DNA of 64,000 bases from Syncephalastrum monosporum B8922 (taxonomy: Eukaryota; Mucoromycota; Mucoromycetes; Mucorales; Syncephalastraceae): positions 62,001 through 126,000 of the forward strand of contig JNEN01001217.1 in NCBI GenBank assembly GCA_000697355.1, given 5' to 3'. Positions 10,893 through 23,268 of this stretch are shown piece by piece. Positions within the stretch are counted from its first letter, which is position 1; each line of letters opens with the position of its first letter. A model generated the notes under the pieces. The model was not told where the DNA came from. It made no database searches and was given only the letters and a program-made list of their open reading frames with translations. The position numbers and the translations under genes are program-made.

Positions 10893-12546
10893 TGGGATTA
10901 CGTTAAGAAGGGAACCAAAAAAAAAAGTTAAAAAGTAAAAAAATGCGCCTGCAAAGGGAAAGCACGCGTCGCGTGTTTCACCTCGGCACAGATCTATTCG
11001 CGTATATTTTGCTTTCGCTTTGATTTCATGGAAACCTCATGCCACTCCGTAATTATATACAAGCAACGCATAATCAGACAGTAAATAGGCACCGTCGAAA
11101 CTACACTTCCCCCATAAACGTGTGCCACCGCGCCAAATGTTTGCCCCTCTCCCGCCGGTAAGAAACTGTTGAAGTTGTGACTCAAGAATGCATTTAGCCC
11201 AGGTGAGACGGTGGCCAACGCGCCATGAGCGCGTATCGACGACCCCGGCCCCGACCGCTTAGGTATGTAGAGAAGTGAAGTGGACACGAGAACTGATTTC
11301 GGATAGAATATTCGTAGGCTACTTTAACTGATAAGAATACACCGTCAAAATTACATTACACTACACTACGTGTTTGTACGCTATTATTCGGCATAGCTAA
11401 AAGACAGAATGTCAAACCTGCGTATATAATAGCTATTTAGGATACGTTAGGGGTGGGTAGTGGACTTCCATACACATGTTTCTTTACACGGTCGCACCTC
11501 CTTTCTTCCTGCAATTACGAAAGTCCTTTACAGCATGCATAAGACAAGAAGAATATGGAAACAAGTTATACAAGTGAAAAGCTGTTCTGTCCCTCTTCAG
11601 TGCTTTGAGAACTTGTTCTCTGATATATATTCGGAAACATGCACGCTTTGACGCATGGTCAACCAGGAGCCACTGGGCTACGTTGTAATACTAAAAGCTA
11701 GTAAAAGCTACCGTTATTGAAATATGGAGAAATGGCGTGCTCGAGGTTGAAGTGGGCTCCCCTAACGTATGAGAAACTATCAGCTCTTCAACGGAATCAT
11801 TTATAAATGATATAAAGCTATGTGCATCTACTGCAGCCCTGATAAAAATGCGAAACGAAACCTTGGAAATGATTCCCTCCCCACCATTGCGAGCTTCTGT
11901 AATGTTCTTCTTGAAAAAGCCTTCTCGTAAAAAGGTATCGCGCTGAATCTTACTCTTTGCCCACTCCCAGGATGCATCATCTGTAAAAGCTCAGGAGAGT
12001 AAGATTGACACATTCATACCCGTGCTGCCCAGTATACTTCCTTATGTATCGCGTATGTGAACAGGTGCGTATCTATGATTGTGTATCTATACAAAACTTC
12101 TACAGATCGTGTAACAGACACCCTACTTACATAACATGTATGCTGCTCTTATGTCACTTTGATGTCAACAAGACAGGTGGAAGAAGTATTAAAGATGCAT
12201 ATGCGTCTGCGTACGATCTATGTGAGTCCAAGCCCGAACAAAAGCCGCAAAAACTACGCGTTTCCTGTGACAGGTTCTCTGGGTTCGCGTTTTTTTACCT
12301 CACTGGATTCCTTAATTCATCATACAAGGGTAAGTGCGAGTCAAGAGTTTTCCTTGTTGTTCATCTGAAAGTGATACGCCATTACCGTTTCATCGGGAAA
12401 TTTGCATATACTTACACAAATGATTAGTCAGACATACGCACTTTTTTATGTATTTGTGACATAATTCTCGACAGGGTTCTCAGATTGAGCACGATGAATA
12501 ATAAGACGCCCTCGGTTAGCAAGCCTACACCACATCTCTTCCCATT
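10893..12546. other. 1.65-kb intergenic region, nothing recognised
   Basis: AT-rich spacer between the divergent starts of the UBR7-like gene and the PRISE reductase, so both promoters must lie here. I see no coding signal, tRNA or repeat. Confidence 0.6.
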
Positions 12547-14053
12547 ATGTCTACCACCAGTGTCAACAAGAAGACAGCCACCCAAGCTGCCGCACATGCT
12601 GAGCAAGGCACAGGTCAAAATGCGCTTGTATTCGGAGCCAATGGTATCAGCGGCATTGCCACCATTACCAAGTTGCTCGAGAAACCCGAGAGCGAGTGGG
12701 CCAAGGTCATCGCCGTGTCGCGCAGACCACCCCAGCTCGACTTCAAGGACCCGCGTCTCATCTTTGTTTCCATTGACCTTCTCAGCACTCCTATTCCAGA
12801 GATCGCGAAGCGTCTTTTGGACAACGGCGCATCTGAAGCTCACCACGCGTTCTTCTATGCTTACATTGAAAAAGCCACGGACGAGGAGACGACTGATGTT
12901 AATGCCGAGCTTCTGAAGCGCAGTGCGCAGGCAGTCGAGAACGCATGCCCGGATCTTAAGTCCTTTACCCTCCAAACTGGTATGAAGGTGAGTCTCCAAA
13001 AGGAACGATAGTGTTCGCTCTGACAAAGGAACTCGGTTGTATGCTGTAGCACTATGGCTGTCACATTGGGCCCGGCCAAATGGCGTCTATGCCCTTCAAG
13101 GAGGATGAACCACGCCCTGTCAAGAACTCCTTGTTCTACTATCCCCAAGAGGTTCGGCGCATACATGTGTGTCTGCGAATGACTCGCTCATCCTTATTTA
13201 ATTATACAGGATTTTCTGAAGGAGATTTGCCAGAAGAACAATTGGCGCTGGATCGTTACGCGGCCTAACATCATTATTGGTGTCAGCAGAGGTAATGCAA
13301 GCAAACAAATAAACAAAAAAAAAAGATGGACCAGGAAAGCGGCTCACATGATATACGCATCAAGGCAATTTCATGAATTTCGCTGTAACGGCGGGTCTAT
13401 ATGCGGCGTTGCAGAAACAGCTTGGACGACAACTTGAATATCCCGGCAATGACAAGTCTTACTATGGCGTTTGCGACTTCAGCACTGCAACAAACAATGC
13501 CGCTTTCCAAATTTGGGCCGCCACTGACCCTAATGCTGGAAACAATGCGTACAATATCACTGACAACACCAAGCTGACCATGCGTGACGTCTGGACCGGT
13601 ATTGCAAAGTAAGCAACACTTGGTCAACAGCGTGAACGAGGCCAACTCATTTTGTACTATACATATAGGTATTTCAGCCTCTCTGTGCCCGAGGACAAGA
13701 TCACGAAAGCTGAGGAAGGCGAAAAGCCTAAATTGTCTTTCAGCTTGGAGGAATACATGAAAGCTAACTCGGATCAGTGGCACCAAATTGCTTCCAAACA
13801 AGGTCTTGACGATAAGGCATTTGAATTTGCAACGTTCGGTTTCCTCGGTGAGTTGTTACCAAGTATTTGTGTGTTCACAGTCGGCTCATACATTATCTTT
13901 TTTTTAATAGACGGAGTTGCTAGTGCTACCTGGCCAACGGAAGGATCCATGCAAAAGGCAGAATCCAAAGGATGGGCGGTCAAGACCGATACGATCCAAA
14001 GCGTATGGGAGACGTTCGACAAGATGAAGCTCTTGCATATCATTCCTTCTTAA
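12547..14053 (+). CDS. PRISE-like NAD(P)-dependent short-chain reductase
   Basis: Extended short-chain dehydrogenase related to progesterone 5-beta-reductase / iridoid synthase (PRISE), which reduces activated C=C bonds of enones. Six exons: 12547-12987, 13050-13151, 13210-13291, 13365-13608, 13669-13847, 13911-14053; 396 residues, normal for the family. The Rossmann motif ALVFGANGISG is at residues ~27-37. Further landmarks are HHAFFYAYI, the RPNIIIGVSRGNFMN segment, and a C-terminus with SMQKAESKGWAVKTDT. Intron 2 starts GTTCGG, a weak donor, but the join is supported by phase and by the conserved YYPQ-DFL sequence. Likely cytosolic. Physiological substrate unknown. Confidence 0.88.
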
Positions 14054-14085
14054 GAGATGACCGTGCTTTTGGTGTCTTGTGATTG

Positions 14086-14091
14086 AATAAA
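14086..14091 (+). terminator. Polyadenylation signal AATAAA
   Basis: AATAAA 33 bp after the stop codon of the PRISE-like reductase gene. Confidence 0.5.
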
Positions 14092-14573
14092 GCAGTCTAT
14101 AGTCCTTCCTTATTTCCATTGCATACCCTGTACACTGTACATACATAGCGGGCAGCTATCCCGAGACGATCAATGTGGATTTTTGAAAATCAGATCTGAC
14201 TCCTCTGGAAGCAGAGAAGGTGGAAAGGTGGCTTTCGGGTCGAAAGTAACCTTGCAAGCCGCACGAAGCCCAGCTGTAGAGCATATGCCACATCTCTACT
14301 CCAATGATTCCTATTCTATGTGAGCATAAAAGGTGTGTAATTGATTGATGCAGCTGAAGGCCTATAAGAGAGTACATTATGCTGGAAGAACAATGATTGC
14401 ACTTGTATATAATTTTGGACAATTTTAGCAAGTGGCGAGTGCAAACCCAGCGACCACGAATTCTCTTTCCACAGCGCGCAAAATAAGTTAAAAAGGTGAC
14501 TCCAAGGTGAGTCGGCGGGCACACGTGCACCTTTCTTTCCTTGGAGGCGTCTAACAATGTATGATTTTAGCGA
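14092..14573. other. Intergenic, nothing recognised
   Basis: Spacer of about 480 bp before the GLTSCR1-like gene. No coding signal, repeat or RNA gene recognised. Confidence 0.5.
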
Positions 14574-16202
14574 ATGGATTCCCGAGAAGGTCAAAGTGCA
14601 GCACCTTCACCAGACCAGGTCATACAGAATCACCGTTCCCGCCCTCATGAACTAACTTGTTCTGTGCTCAATCCCATCAGACCGATGATAAACCGCTCGT
14701 AGCTCCCGACGAAGAGATAATCACACACCTGACCCTCGCCGGATTCAAAGTCTTAATGGTCCGGAAAGCGGATCAAATCATTTATAAGCTGCCTGACACC
14801 ATGAACATGGCAACCATCAGCGAACAGCAAAAGGAGAAGCTCATGTCAGAAATACAGACATTCCACGCTGCTACCATGGCTGCTGCTGTGCGCGCAAACT
14901 CCAACGGCTCAGCACCCCAAGCCCAGTCAGATGCAGCAGCTGCTGCAGCTGCAAAAACGATTGCGCCCAAGCACAACGGCATCTCGGCTCCCGTGCCACT
15001 GGCTGCCTTTGGTGGTAATCACCAGCCAGAAGCACAGGCCATCCGAGACACCGCGCGCGAAGAGGCAGAACAAAGACAGAAGTCTCAAGCTACAGGAGTA
15101 TCAGGACCAGGAGGAGAGATCAAGACAACCCGTAAATATGTCAAGACGGGCAAATACTCAAAGAAGAAACAACAGCAGCAGCAACAGCAGCAGCAGCATC
15201 AGCATGTGTTCCCACAGGGTGTGAACCAGCCGTTGCAGGCGCCTCAGAGTATGACACAGCAAGAGCTGCTTGCGCTGCAGCAGACGCTTCAGGGCGCCGT
15301 ACCGCCACCACCCGGCGCGCAGCCCCCATTACCCTTTGGCCCAACACCCTCCATCCTTGCAAAACGACTTCCAGAGGAAGAAGCGCATCATTTGGTTGTC
15401 AAGAAGCGCTTTGTAGACGCACTCGTCAACGACAGAAATGCCGTCACCAACCCACAATACGATACAGCATTCCGATCAAAAGAAGATGCAATCCAGCGAT
15501 TACTCCCTTATCATATTTACCAGTACCCGAAAGCCGATTTGCATGCCAACAGAATACCTTTGGAGCGACAAGGTAACCCTATTCCAGGCTCTGCCCACTT
15601 GTACTCACGTGTTATTATTTGTTATTAGATATCTCAACCCTGGATATATTTAAAGACCAAGAGGCCATCTTTAGCAAGTTTAGAAAGATAAACGAGAAAA
15701 TAGCACAGGTAAACATCGCGTGATGTCGTACCCGAATTCGGAACCGGTGGCAAACTAACGTCGAATCTGGAATACCTAAAAGAATGACGGATCGCTTCAC
15801 CTCAAATTGTTGCTTGAGCGCCAGCTGCTTGGCGATCAGCGACAGAGATTAACTGAGGAGCAGGCCCGTGTCGCACAAGAGCAAGCCGCCGCCCACCAAC
15901 AGGAACTTATGCGCCAAACAGAACAAGCACGTTTGACGGCGGCTGCGGCAGCAGCAGCAGCGGCAGCGGCAGCACAGCAACAACAACAACAACAGCAGCA
16001 ATCATCCTCTTCTTCTTCACAACTGTCGTCTTCAGAGACCGAACAACAGCAAAAGCAACAGCAGGCCATGACATATGCAAATAACTTGGCACAGGCATTG
16101 CAAAATCCCCAGTTTGCTTCACCCGAATTACAAAGCTTGTTACGAAACCCGGACCAACTAACCGCCTTGCTGGAACAAAACCGGTTGATGCCACCTAAGT
16201 GA
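14574..16202 (+). CDS. GLTSCR1/BICRA-domain protein, SWI/SNF subunit candidate
   Basis: Contains the conserved GLTSCR1 (BICRA/BICRAL) domain, which in animals defines the non-canonical BAF (SWI/SNF) chromatin remodeller. Four exons: 14574-14618, 14681-15572, 15629-15708, 15783-16202; 478 residues. The domain runs from about residue 255: KRFVDALVNDRNAV, then FRSKEDAIQRLLPYHIYQYP, then TLDIFKDQEAIFSKFRKI and LHLKLLLERQLL. It is flanked by Ala- and Gln-rich low-complexity stretches. The first exon encodes only 15 residues and is chosen by splice phase; it is the least certain part. Its 3' end is 110 bp from the convergent CotH gene. Assignment rests on the domain; complex membership is inferred. 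Confidence 0.82.
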
Positions 16203-16312
16203 TCTTGGTATATTGTACAGAACGTTGTTTATGTTTCTTTTGTGTTTAAAATAAAAAAAAAGGAGGAACTGTGAAGAAAATACAAAAATGATGATACCAT
16301 GATGACACTCCT

Positions 16313-18288
16313 CTAAAATGCCCAGGAGAGAACGGCAGAAACAAAAGAAAGTAGGACAAGGGTGGAAGTCGAACTCAGGATGGTCCGACTGCTGCCACTT
16401 GTATCACTCGAGGACGAGCCGTTACCGCTGCCGCTGCCGTTGTTGTTGTTGCTGTTACCCGCGGGTGACACACCATCGGCGCCAACAGCACCATCGCCAT
16501 AGGTGCCGCCGGTGTAGGGTCCGAGTGCCGGGAGATCGTCCTTGTCATCAAAGTTGAGCTGCTTCGCCGTCGCGGCCGAACGCGTCTGGACCCATTGGAG
16601 CACACCGGGCACCGACTTGGTCGTGTTGAACAGGTTGGTCTCAAAGTCAGCCTCCGTCCACTGGCGGGCGGTGCCCTTGGACATGGCGGGGATCGCCCGG
16701 TCCCAGGCGATATCCTCGCGGAGCATATTCTGCCAAGCCTTCAGACGGGGTTCAATCACGCTGGGCTTGAAGAAGCGCTTGATCACCGTCTTGAGGATGT
16801 CCTCAAGCGTGCTTGCGTTCTGAGCCACGAGCGTGTCCTGGAGGGGGCGCTTCGGCGCGTTGGGCTTGCGGAAGTCCTGGTAAGTGCAGTCGATCAAGCT
16901 TTGGTTCTCGAGGTTGCTGCCGAACGTCTCGTCAAAGTCGTAGGTAATGACCTGCCAGGTGTTGTCCTTCAAGTCTTGGTTGAGGTAGTAGTTGCTGGCC
17001 TGGTACCAGAAACCATCCCACGAGCCAGACAGGAAGTTGAAGGCCATGTGAGTCAGCGTGTGCTGGACGTTCACAATCGAAGACAGGTCGGTCGTGTTAG
17101 CGATACGCTTGGTAAAGTCGATGAGCGGGTACATCTCGTTGGTCTTGTTCAACTTTTGCTCGCCATCATCCTCGGCCTTGTAGAGGTCGGCCGAGTACTT
17201 GGCAGGATCGTCGCCGAGATATTGCATGTTGGCCTCCTGGGTGTCGCTCAGAGCATTACCCTTGTAGGTGACACCTGTGTAAGGGTACGAGCTGTTGCCG
17301 CCGTGGAGGACATCATCGATAAAGTGGGTCGAAGCGTCGTCGATCATCAAGAAAAGACCGAAGGCTTTGCCATTGACGTACAAGCGCGCCCAGCTGCCCG
17401 ATAAGGTTGCCGCGCCAGCTGCCGCCAAACAATCCATCAAAAGCTTCTCACGGCTGTAGAGGGTGCACAAAAAGGAGAGAGGGGGGGGGGCTCATCAGTA
17501 TGTCGGGGATGGCAGACGGAACACACACATTTGGCACTTACACAAAAGAGGGATCGGTTTCCTCGGCGCGAAGCTTGACCGTGGTGCGGCCGTAAAGCAG
17601 CGACTTGGTCGTCGAGTTGGAGAACTTGTTGAGGTCGATCGAGTAAGACTGCTTGCCAAAATCCTTGGTGGACTGACCGCTGTTCTTGATGCCAGCACCA
17701 GTGAAGCTGTAGATTTCCTTGTTGCTGATATAGGTCATGTTGTAGACCTCAACCGACTTAAAGTCACCGGTTGGGTTGTCGAGGATGGCTTGCAGGCCAG
17801 ACATGTTGGCCTGAAGGATGATAGTGGCGACTTCGTTGGACTTGTTCATACCCGTGAATAAGGCTGTAAAATCGTGATGTGAGTACTTTAGTAACGACAA
17901 CAGACAGAATAGGCGACATACGAGGGAAGATGGGGTTGTACGCCTGAGGCAGTGGAGGCACATCGTACACGGTCTGCGAGCGGTTAAAGAATTCGTTGCC
18001 GGTCGTGGTGGCTCCCTGAGCCAGCGTGCGTTTCGTCGTCTCGGGCGCGTCGCCACTGCCGCCCGTCAGGACATACTGGTAGCTACTGCCACTCGGGGCG
18101 CTACCCTGGAACAGATTGGCACTCTGCTGCGAGGCAGTCAATGCATGCGTTTGACCGTCCACGGATACAGCAACGCCTTGGGATTCACCCGGGAAAGCGA
18201 CGACGGAATACTGGACGTCGGCTGCAGCGGCTGTGGTGGCAGCTGCTGCTAAGAGCAGTTTGCCTGCCAATAGCCAGGACGACTTCAT
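16313..18288 (-). CDS. cotH: CotH-family cell-surface protein (copy 1)
   Basis: CotH (spore coat protein H) family. Bacterial CotH has a protein-kinase-like fold; Mucorales homologues are cell-surface proteins, some of which bind host receptors. Three exons: 18288-17922, 17863-17542, 17453-16313; 609 residues. An N-terminal signal peptide of ~22 residues is followed by ADVQYSVVAFPG. Family landmarks are LFTGMNKSNEVATI, REKLLMDCLAAAG, GSWARLYVNGKAFGLF, GSWDGFWYQASNYY, the acidic YDFDETFG (likely metal site) and FFKPSVIEPRLKAWQ. The tail is Asn/Gly/Ser-rich and ends in a hydrophobic segment, suggesting a GPI anchor. The receptor-binding motif described for Rhizopus CotH2/3 is not evident. A TATA box lies ~57 bp upstream. 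Confidence 0.93.
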
Positions 18289-18344
18289 GGTAATCAAAGA
18301 AAGGTAAAGTAGTGCACAACAATAGGTTTACCAATTACAATCTC

Positions 18345-18352
18345 TATTTATA
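18345..18352 (-). promoter_or_regulatory. TATA box of CotH copy 1
   Basis: TATAAATA on the minus strand, 57-64 bp upstream of the ATG at 18288. Confidence 0.55.
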
Positions 18353-19187
18353 TGCCAGATGGTATCTTCAATTAACTTTTTTTCGTGATGACGCGAGTCA
18401 CTTTCACACACATACCCACACTGGGTCTATGGGGCAGCACAAACGAAGATGGCGGGATATTTTTTTTTCTTCATCTTTTCTTTTTTTACAATTTTCCTCT
18501 GCGGGACACCCAGAGGGCTTTTTTTCTTATTACTCGTGAGGTCGCATGCTCTTTCCTTTTTCTTCTGTTGTGTCACGTCAAGTGCTTCGCGATTTCTGTC
18601 CTTTTCTGTGCCTGAAATTGGAATACCAAGGGGTGCATCCTTTGGCAATGGGGCGTTGACGAGGTCAATGGCTGGCAGACTTGCATTTGGGGTACCCGAG
18701 CAACAATTATTTATTTATGCAAAGCAATGGAAGCGAAGGATTTGTCTCACGTTCGATGCAATCCGATTACGTACATCACATCTGAAGAAAAGGCTGCGGT
18801 CTGCGGCATGTCAATTGAATGTGTGTGCGACCTTTTGAAATGCCCGGGGTCGCCTACCAAGACATTATCTGCAGCAGCTCCGCCACTGTTTGCGCTTTCT
18901 TCACTGCTGCTGGATCCAGGTAAATTGTCTCAGTTTGGATATCGAAGCTATTTTAGGCCCGCGCGCAATGGAAACGAAAACAAGAAAAATTCTTACCAAG
19001 CCGCGTGGACGTAACACAAACAGTGTTGAACTTGGGTGGCCAAAATACCATTGCGTTGTTTTTGGGATGTGTGATCATCGTGTGTTTATATGCAAGTTTG
19101 GTATTACGTGGTGATAATTTATTGTTGTGTCTCGTAGTATAAATGCTATACATACAGTTTGGGATATACGCGTGCGTGCACGCTTGC
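18353..19187. other. Spacer between the CotH genes
   Basis: About 0.8 kb with homopolymer T/A runs. It should hold the promoter of copy 1 and the 3' end of copy 2. No gene seen. Confidence 0.55.
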
Positions 19188-21277
19188 TTATTGTATCAGC
19201 ATGGCAAAAGCTAAGCCCGTACCAATGAGCAATGACAAGAAGGTGGAAGACGCGGAGACAGTATTAGCCGACGATGAATTGCTTCCGTTCGGCGAAACCG
19301 TCGCGCTGTTGCCAGTGGGGTGGTCCGACACTTGGCCTTGTGCATCCAGGTACTTGCCACCTGTGTAAGGTCCGAGCGGTGGGAGATCGTCGGTGTCCTG
19401 GATGTTGAGCTGCTGACACACCGAGGCCGATCGCTTTTGGATGTATTCCAACAAGCCAATCTGTTCCTGCGTCGTGTTGAACAGGCCGCTGTTAAAATCA
19501 TTGATGGTCCAGTTGGATTGCGTGCCGGGTGAATGTGTCTGGAGGCCATAGTCCCATGCAATGTCTTCCTGAAGCATCTGCTGCCACGCCTTCAAACGCG
19601 CCTCCATAACGCTGGGCTTAAAGAAACGTTTGACAATGGTCTTGAGGATATCTTCAAACTGCGACTTCCAGTAAGGAGACTGGAGGAGTTTCTGGATGAT
19701 GGGACGTGTGGCATTCGGGCGGCCATACTGCTCGTAAGCCACGGTGGTGAGACTAGGGTCGGGCGCATTGTTGCCAAACGTCTCGTCAAAGTCATAAGTG
19801 ATCAGGGCCCACTGCTGCGATTGGAGATCTTGATTAATGTAGTAATTACTCGCCTGGTACCAGAAACCGTCCCAGGAACCAATCAAGAAGTTCATTGCCA
19901 TATGGATGAGGGTGTGTTTGGGGTCGAGCAGCTTGCTATAGTCGCCTTGGTTTTGTTCGCTTGTCGCCTGACTCGGGTTGATAGCCGACCAAGATTTCAT
20001 GAAACCAATGAGAGGGCCCAGCGAGTTGTTCTTTTGGAGTTGCTTGTCTTCACCCTTGTCCTCGAGCTTGTACAGGTCATTGCTATACAGCGTTGCATCA
20101 TCGCCGAGATAGGCAAGGTTGCCTTCTTGCTCAGGGCTCATGGCGTTGCCCTTGTAAGTCGCACCGGTGTACTGGTACTGCCAGTTACCAGCGTGCAAGA
20201 CATTGTCAATAAAGTGCGTCGAGGCGTCATCCATAAGCAGGTACAATCCAAAAGGCTGGCCGTTGATGTAGAGGCGGACCCAACTGCCTGACAGCGATGC
20301 GCCACCTGCAGCTAGTAGACAGTCGAGCACAAGCTTTTCTCTCCTATAAAGAAGGTTAAGATTTTTCTTTTCTTTTTACGATACCCCTACTTCTACCGCT
20401 TTGCTCCGCCTCCGTGGACGCCCTCCCCCAAGGACCCTCCCCCTCCCTTTTTCGTTTTTTTTTCTTTCCGCTCGGAGACAGCAAAGTAAATATTACACTT
20501 ACGCCATTGTCATATCCGTTGCTTCGGCGCGCAATTTAAGGGTTGTGCGACCAAAGAGAAGATCTTTGGACGTCTTGGTACCAAACTTGTTGAGCTCGAT
20601 CTTGTACGACTGTTTGGCAAATTCCTTGGTGGATTGACCGCTGGTACCAAAGCCAACGCCGGAGAAGGTGTGGACCTCCTGATTGCTGACATAGGTTGCC
20701 TGGTCGATTTGGATATCTTTCAAGTCACCCTTGGGGTTCTGGAGCATGGTATTCAGGGCGCTTGTGTTGCTGATTTGGAACATCAAGGTAGCAACCTCAT
20801 TAGATCTGTTCATGCCCGTAAACAGTGCTAAAAAACGAACAAATTACGAGTCAGAATGTATGTCATGATGTGGAAAATTTTAAAGTGGATGTTTTGACTG
20901 AGTGGGAGTCAGGACGTACGAGGGTAAATAGGGTTGAAAGCTTGGGGCAGATCAGGTACACTGTAAACGGTTTGGGATCTGCCAAAGAATTCATTGCCCG
21001 TCGACGAAACGCCTTGGCCGAGCTTGCGTTGAGACGGCTCGGCTTGGTGGTTGCTGCCGTCGATAATGACATACTGGTAGCTGTCAGCCGATGGCGCCTT
21101 TCCCGAGAATAAATTGGGAGTCTGCGTTTTGTCAAGTGGATGCACCTGCCCGCCAACAGAGACACCGACAGTTTGCGCACCTTGTGGAAAGGCGACGACA
21201 CTGTACTGGACGTCAGCGGCACTATTGGCCACCAGCGATGCTAATGCAAGGAAGCAAAGGGCAATCCCACGCTGCAT
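19188..21277 (-). CDS. cotH: CotH-family cell-surface protein (copy 2)
   Basis: Tandem paralogue of the gene at 16313-18288, same orientation. Three exons: 21277-20920, 20827-20503, 20343-19188; 612 residues. Both intron positions and phases (phase 1 before PLFTGMN, phase 2 before REKL) match copy 1, so they arose by duplication. The signal peptide MQRGIALCFLALASLVANSA is followed by ADVQYSVVAFPQG. Shared landmarks are FFGRSQTVYSVPDLPQAFNP, GSWVRLYINGQPFGLY, GSWDGFWYQASNYY, YDFDETFG and FFKPSVMEARLKAWQ. The Ser/Asn-rich tail ends with a hydrophobic segment (FLSLLIGTGLAFAMLI), consistent with a GPI signal. Likely cell wall or surface. A TATATATA element lies ~77 bp upstream. Confidence 0.93.
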
Positions 21278-21353
21278 TAGGATGTGTGAAAGAAAAAAGA
21301 AGTAAAGAGAAGAAGAGAAGATTTTCTTTGAAAGAGCAAAATTCAGGCACGAA

Positions 21354-21362
21354 ATATATATA
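21354..21362 (-). promoter_or_regulatory. TATA-like element of CotH copy 2
   Basis: A TATATATA run about 77 bp upstream of the ATG at 21277 on the minus strand. Confidence 0.45.
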
Positions 21363-23268
21363 GGTGCACAGCAGGCGCGCCCCGTGGTGTAGGTACGCGT
21401 ATATAGAAGAGCGGCTCGAATCAAATGCCTTCAAATTTGAGTGAAAAATGATCCGCCGTGACACCACGAGACCAAACGAGGTGGCGTGGTGTCATATGAG
21501 AGAATGGGGCGAGGCACTGCAGCAAGATCCAGGGAATGCACTTTCCGAGGTTCAGAGTCAGAGAGAGCAAGATGAAAAGGGGATACACTCTAAACTGTAC
21601 AGGAGAAGTAAAGCAGAGCTTTACACGTATCGCATGTCCGGGTACACACATAACGGCATACACATATACGCAGAAACAGCTCCCTATTCATAGGAGATGC
21701 TCTGCAACTGCTCGAAACACGTACAGATAGATATGCCGATTGCCTCAGTTGATGACGGGTGGAAGTAACAAGCAAGGGGTCAAGGAGGCCTTAAGCGAGG
21801 AAATCTTTATCATCATTTCTTTCCATTTTTTCCTGGGACTGCGCATCGTACGAAAGTAGATTTGGGATCGACTCCTTTTTTGTCCGTCGATTGTTTTGCT
21901 TCGCCCAGCTTTTGCCTTGAGCACGTTAGAGAATACGCATATTTACTTAATCTGTTATACTCCAGTTGCTAATTAAAATAAAAACGACTAGATGGCGGAT
22001 GGTCGATACGTTCAAATTGCCCTTTAAAACATCGCCCATATTCACGAACGATATGCTCAACTTTTCTTCTAAATGAGGCGCATGTGTGTTCATGTAAGAT
22101 CGCCGCTTCACTCGATCCTGTGTCACAGCAATTTAAACTTTCCCACTCTTGCGTCAAGAGCCGGGTACACGAACATCGTTCTTTTACAAACCGTTTCACA
22201 CAGACACCCGCACGTCTTTCATGACTATGCCATGTATTCGTGCACCACACTGACTTCTCACAAACACGCTCCAGCATCCCGAAAAAGTGGCTGTGTACTA
22301 TTAAACGCCATTCGCCGCTGCCGGCACAAACAAAAACAACCCGTCATGTATGACCATTGCATACTACCTGCAGATATCTGAAGGATAACATAGCAAAACA
22401 CAAAAGTGCCATCACTTTTACCACTCGTACATACATACATACATACACACTCAGAGGGTGCTTGCAAAAGGGACGGTACAAGTAATGCATGCATGAAATT
22501 CTGTTACTCAACGGCGAGGCAAGTAGTTTTGCAATAAGTTTAAGGGTTAGCAAGAGCCTGTAAATGCTAAATTTATATCCAGGCAGCAAGGAGTTTCTTT
22601 CGTCTTTTTTGGGCGGATGGCCAGGCAGCACAGTAGTAGTAATTATAGAATGCGTCTATTTTCAAGTGTACCAAATAAAGTGAAAAAACGATGGGGTCAT
22701 AGATGATACAGATGGTGCTGAAATAGGCTTCCCCGACTCAAAGGATGATAAGCCCATGTACGCAGTTTTTTTTTTTTTGAAGATAATCCATTCATTGTAT
22801 TGGTTCATTACTGATTAGGACCATTCTTGACTTGCCAAAGTCATACTCATCACGCTGGTAAATAATATCATTGAAATGGTATGACGATCATCTATTGACA
22901 AAGATATAAAAGGTGTAATAGGTATTAGCATCATGGTACTACCAAGCTCAAACACAGAGACGCCCCTTCTTCCTTGTATGAATAGGAAACATAGCAGCAG
23001 ACCAATTAAAGACGGGTGAAATTGCTCAGCACAGTACGACCTTGCGGCTGAAGTTGCAAGAAGGACTCGTATTACTATACTGGCCTGTCTAAGCTATTTT
23101 CAGTGCCGTGGAAAGCAGTCGCCCAATTTGGGATGTGAGGGAGATGGCCGAGCCGGTCCGCGACATGTAAGCGTCAAGCCGGATTGTCGGTCGGAGTTTA
23201 ATATCAAAGCCTGCCATTTGAAGCGAGGAAGAGAAAGCGATTATTGAAGAACGACACTTTCAGACGAC
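21363..23268. other. 1.9-kb intergenic region
   Basis: Lies between the divergent starts of CotH copy 2 and the BCAS2 gene. Contains a short CATA microsatellite near 22427-22446. No coding signal, RNA gene or transposon features recognised. Confidence 0.6.

Noticed and set aside
12424..13026. Minus-strand open frame of 200 codons
   Set aside because: Overlaps the first exon of the PRISE reductase in antisense and has no family features.
16595..17404. Plus-strand open frame of 269 codons over CotH copy 1, with a similar one at 19533-20291 over copy 2
   Set aside because: Exact antisense of conserved CotH coding sequence, with no splice signals or domains of their own.
22427..22446. CATA repeat as part of a structured array
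   Set aside because: Plain microsatellite with no spacers or palindromes. CRISPR arrays are not expected in a fungal nuclear genome.
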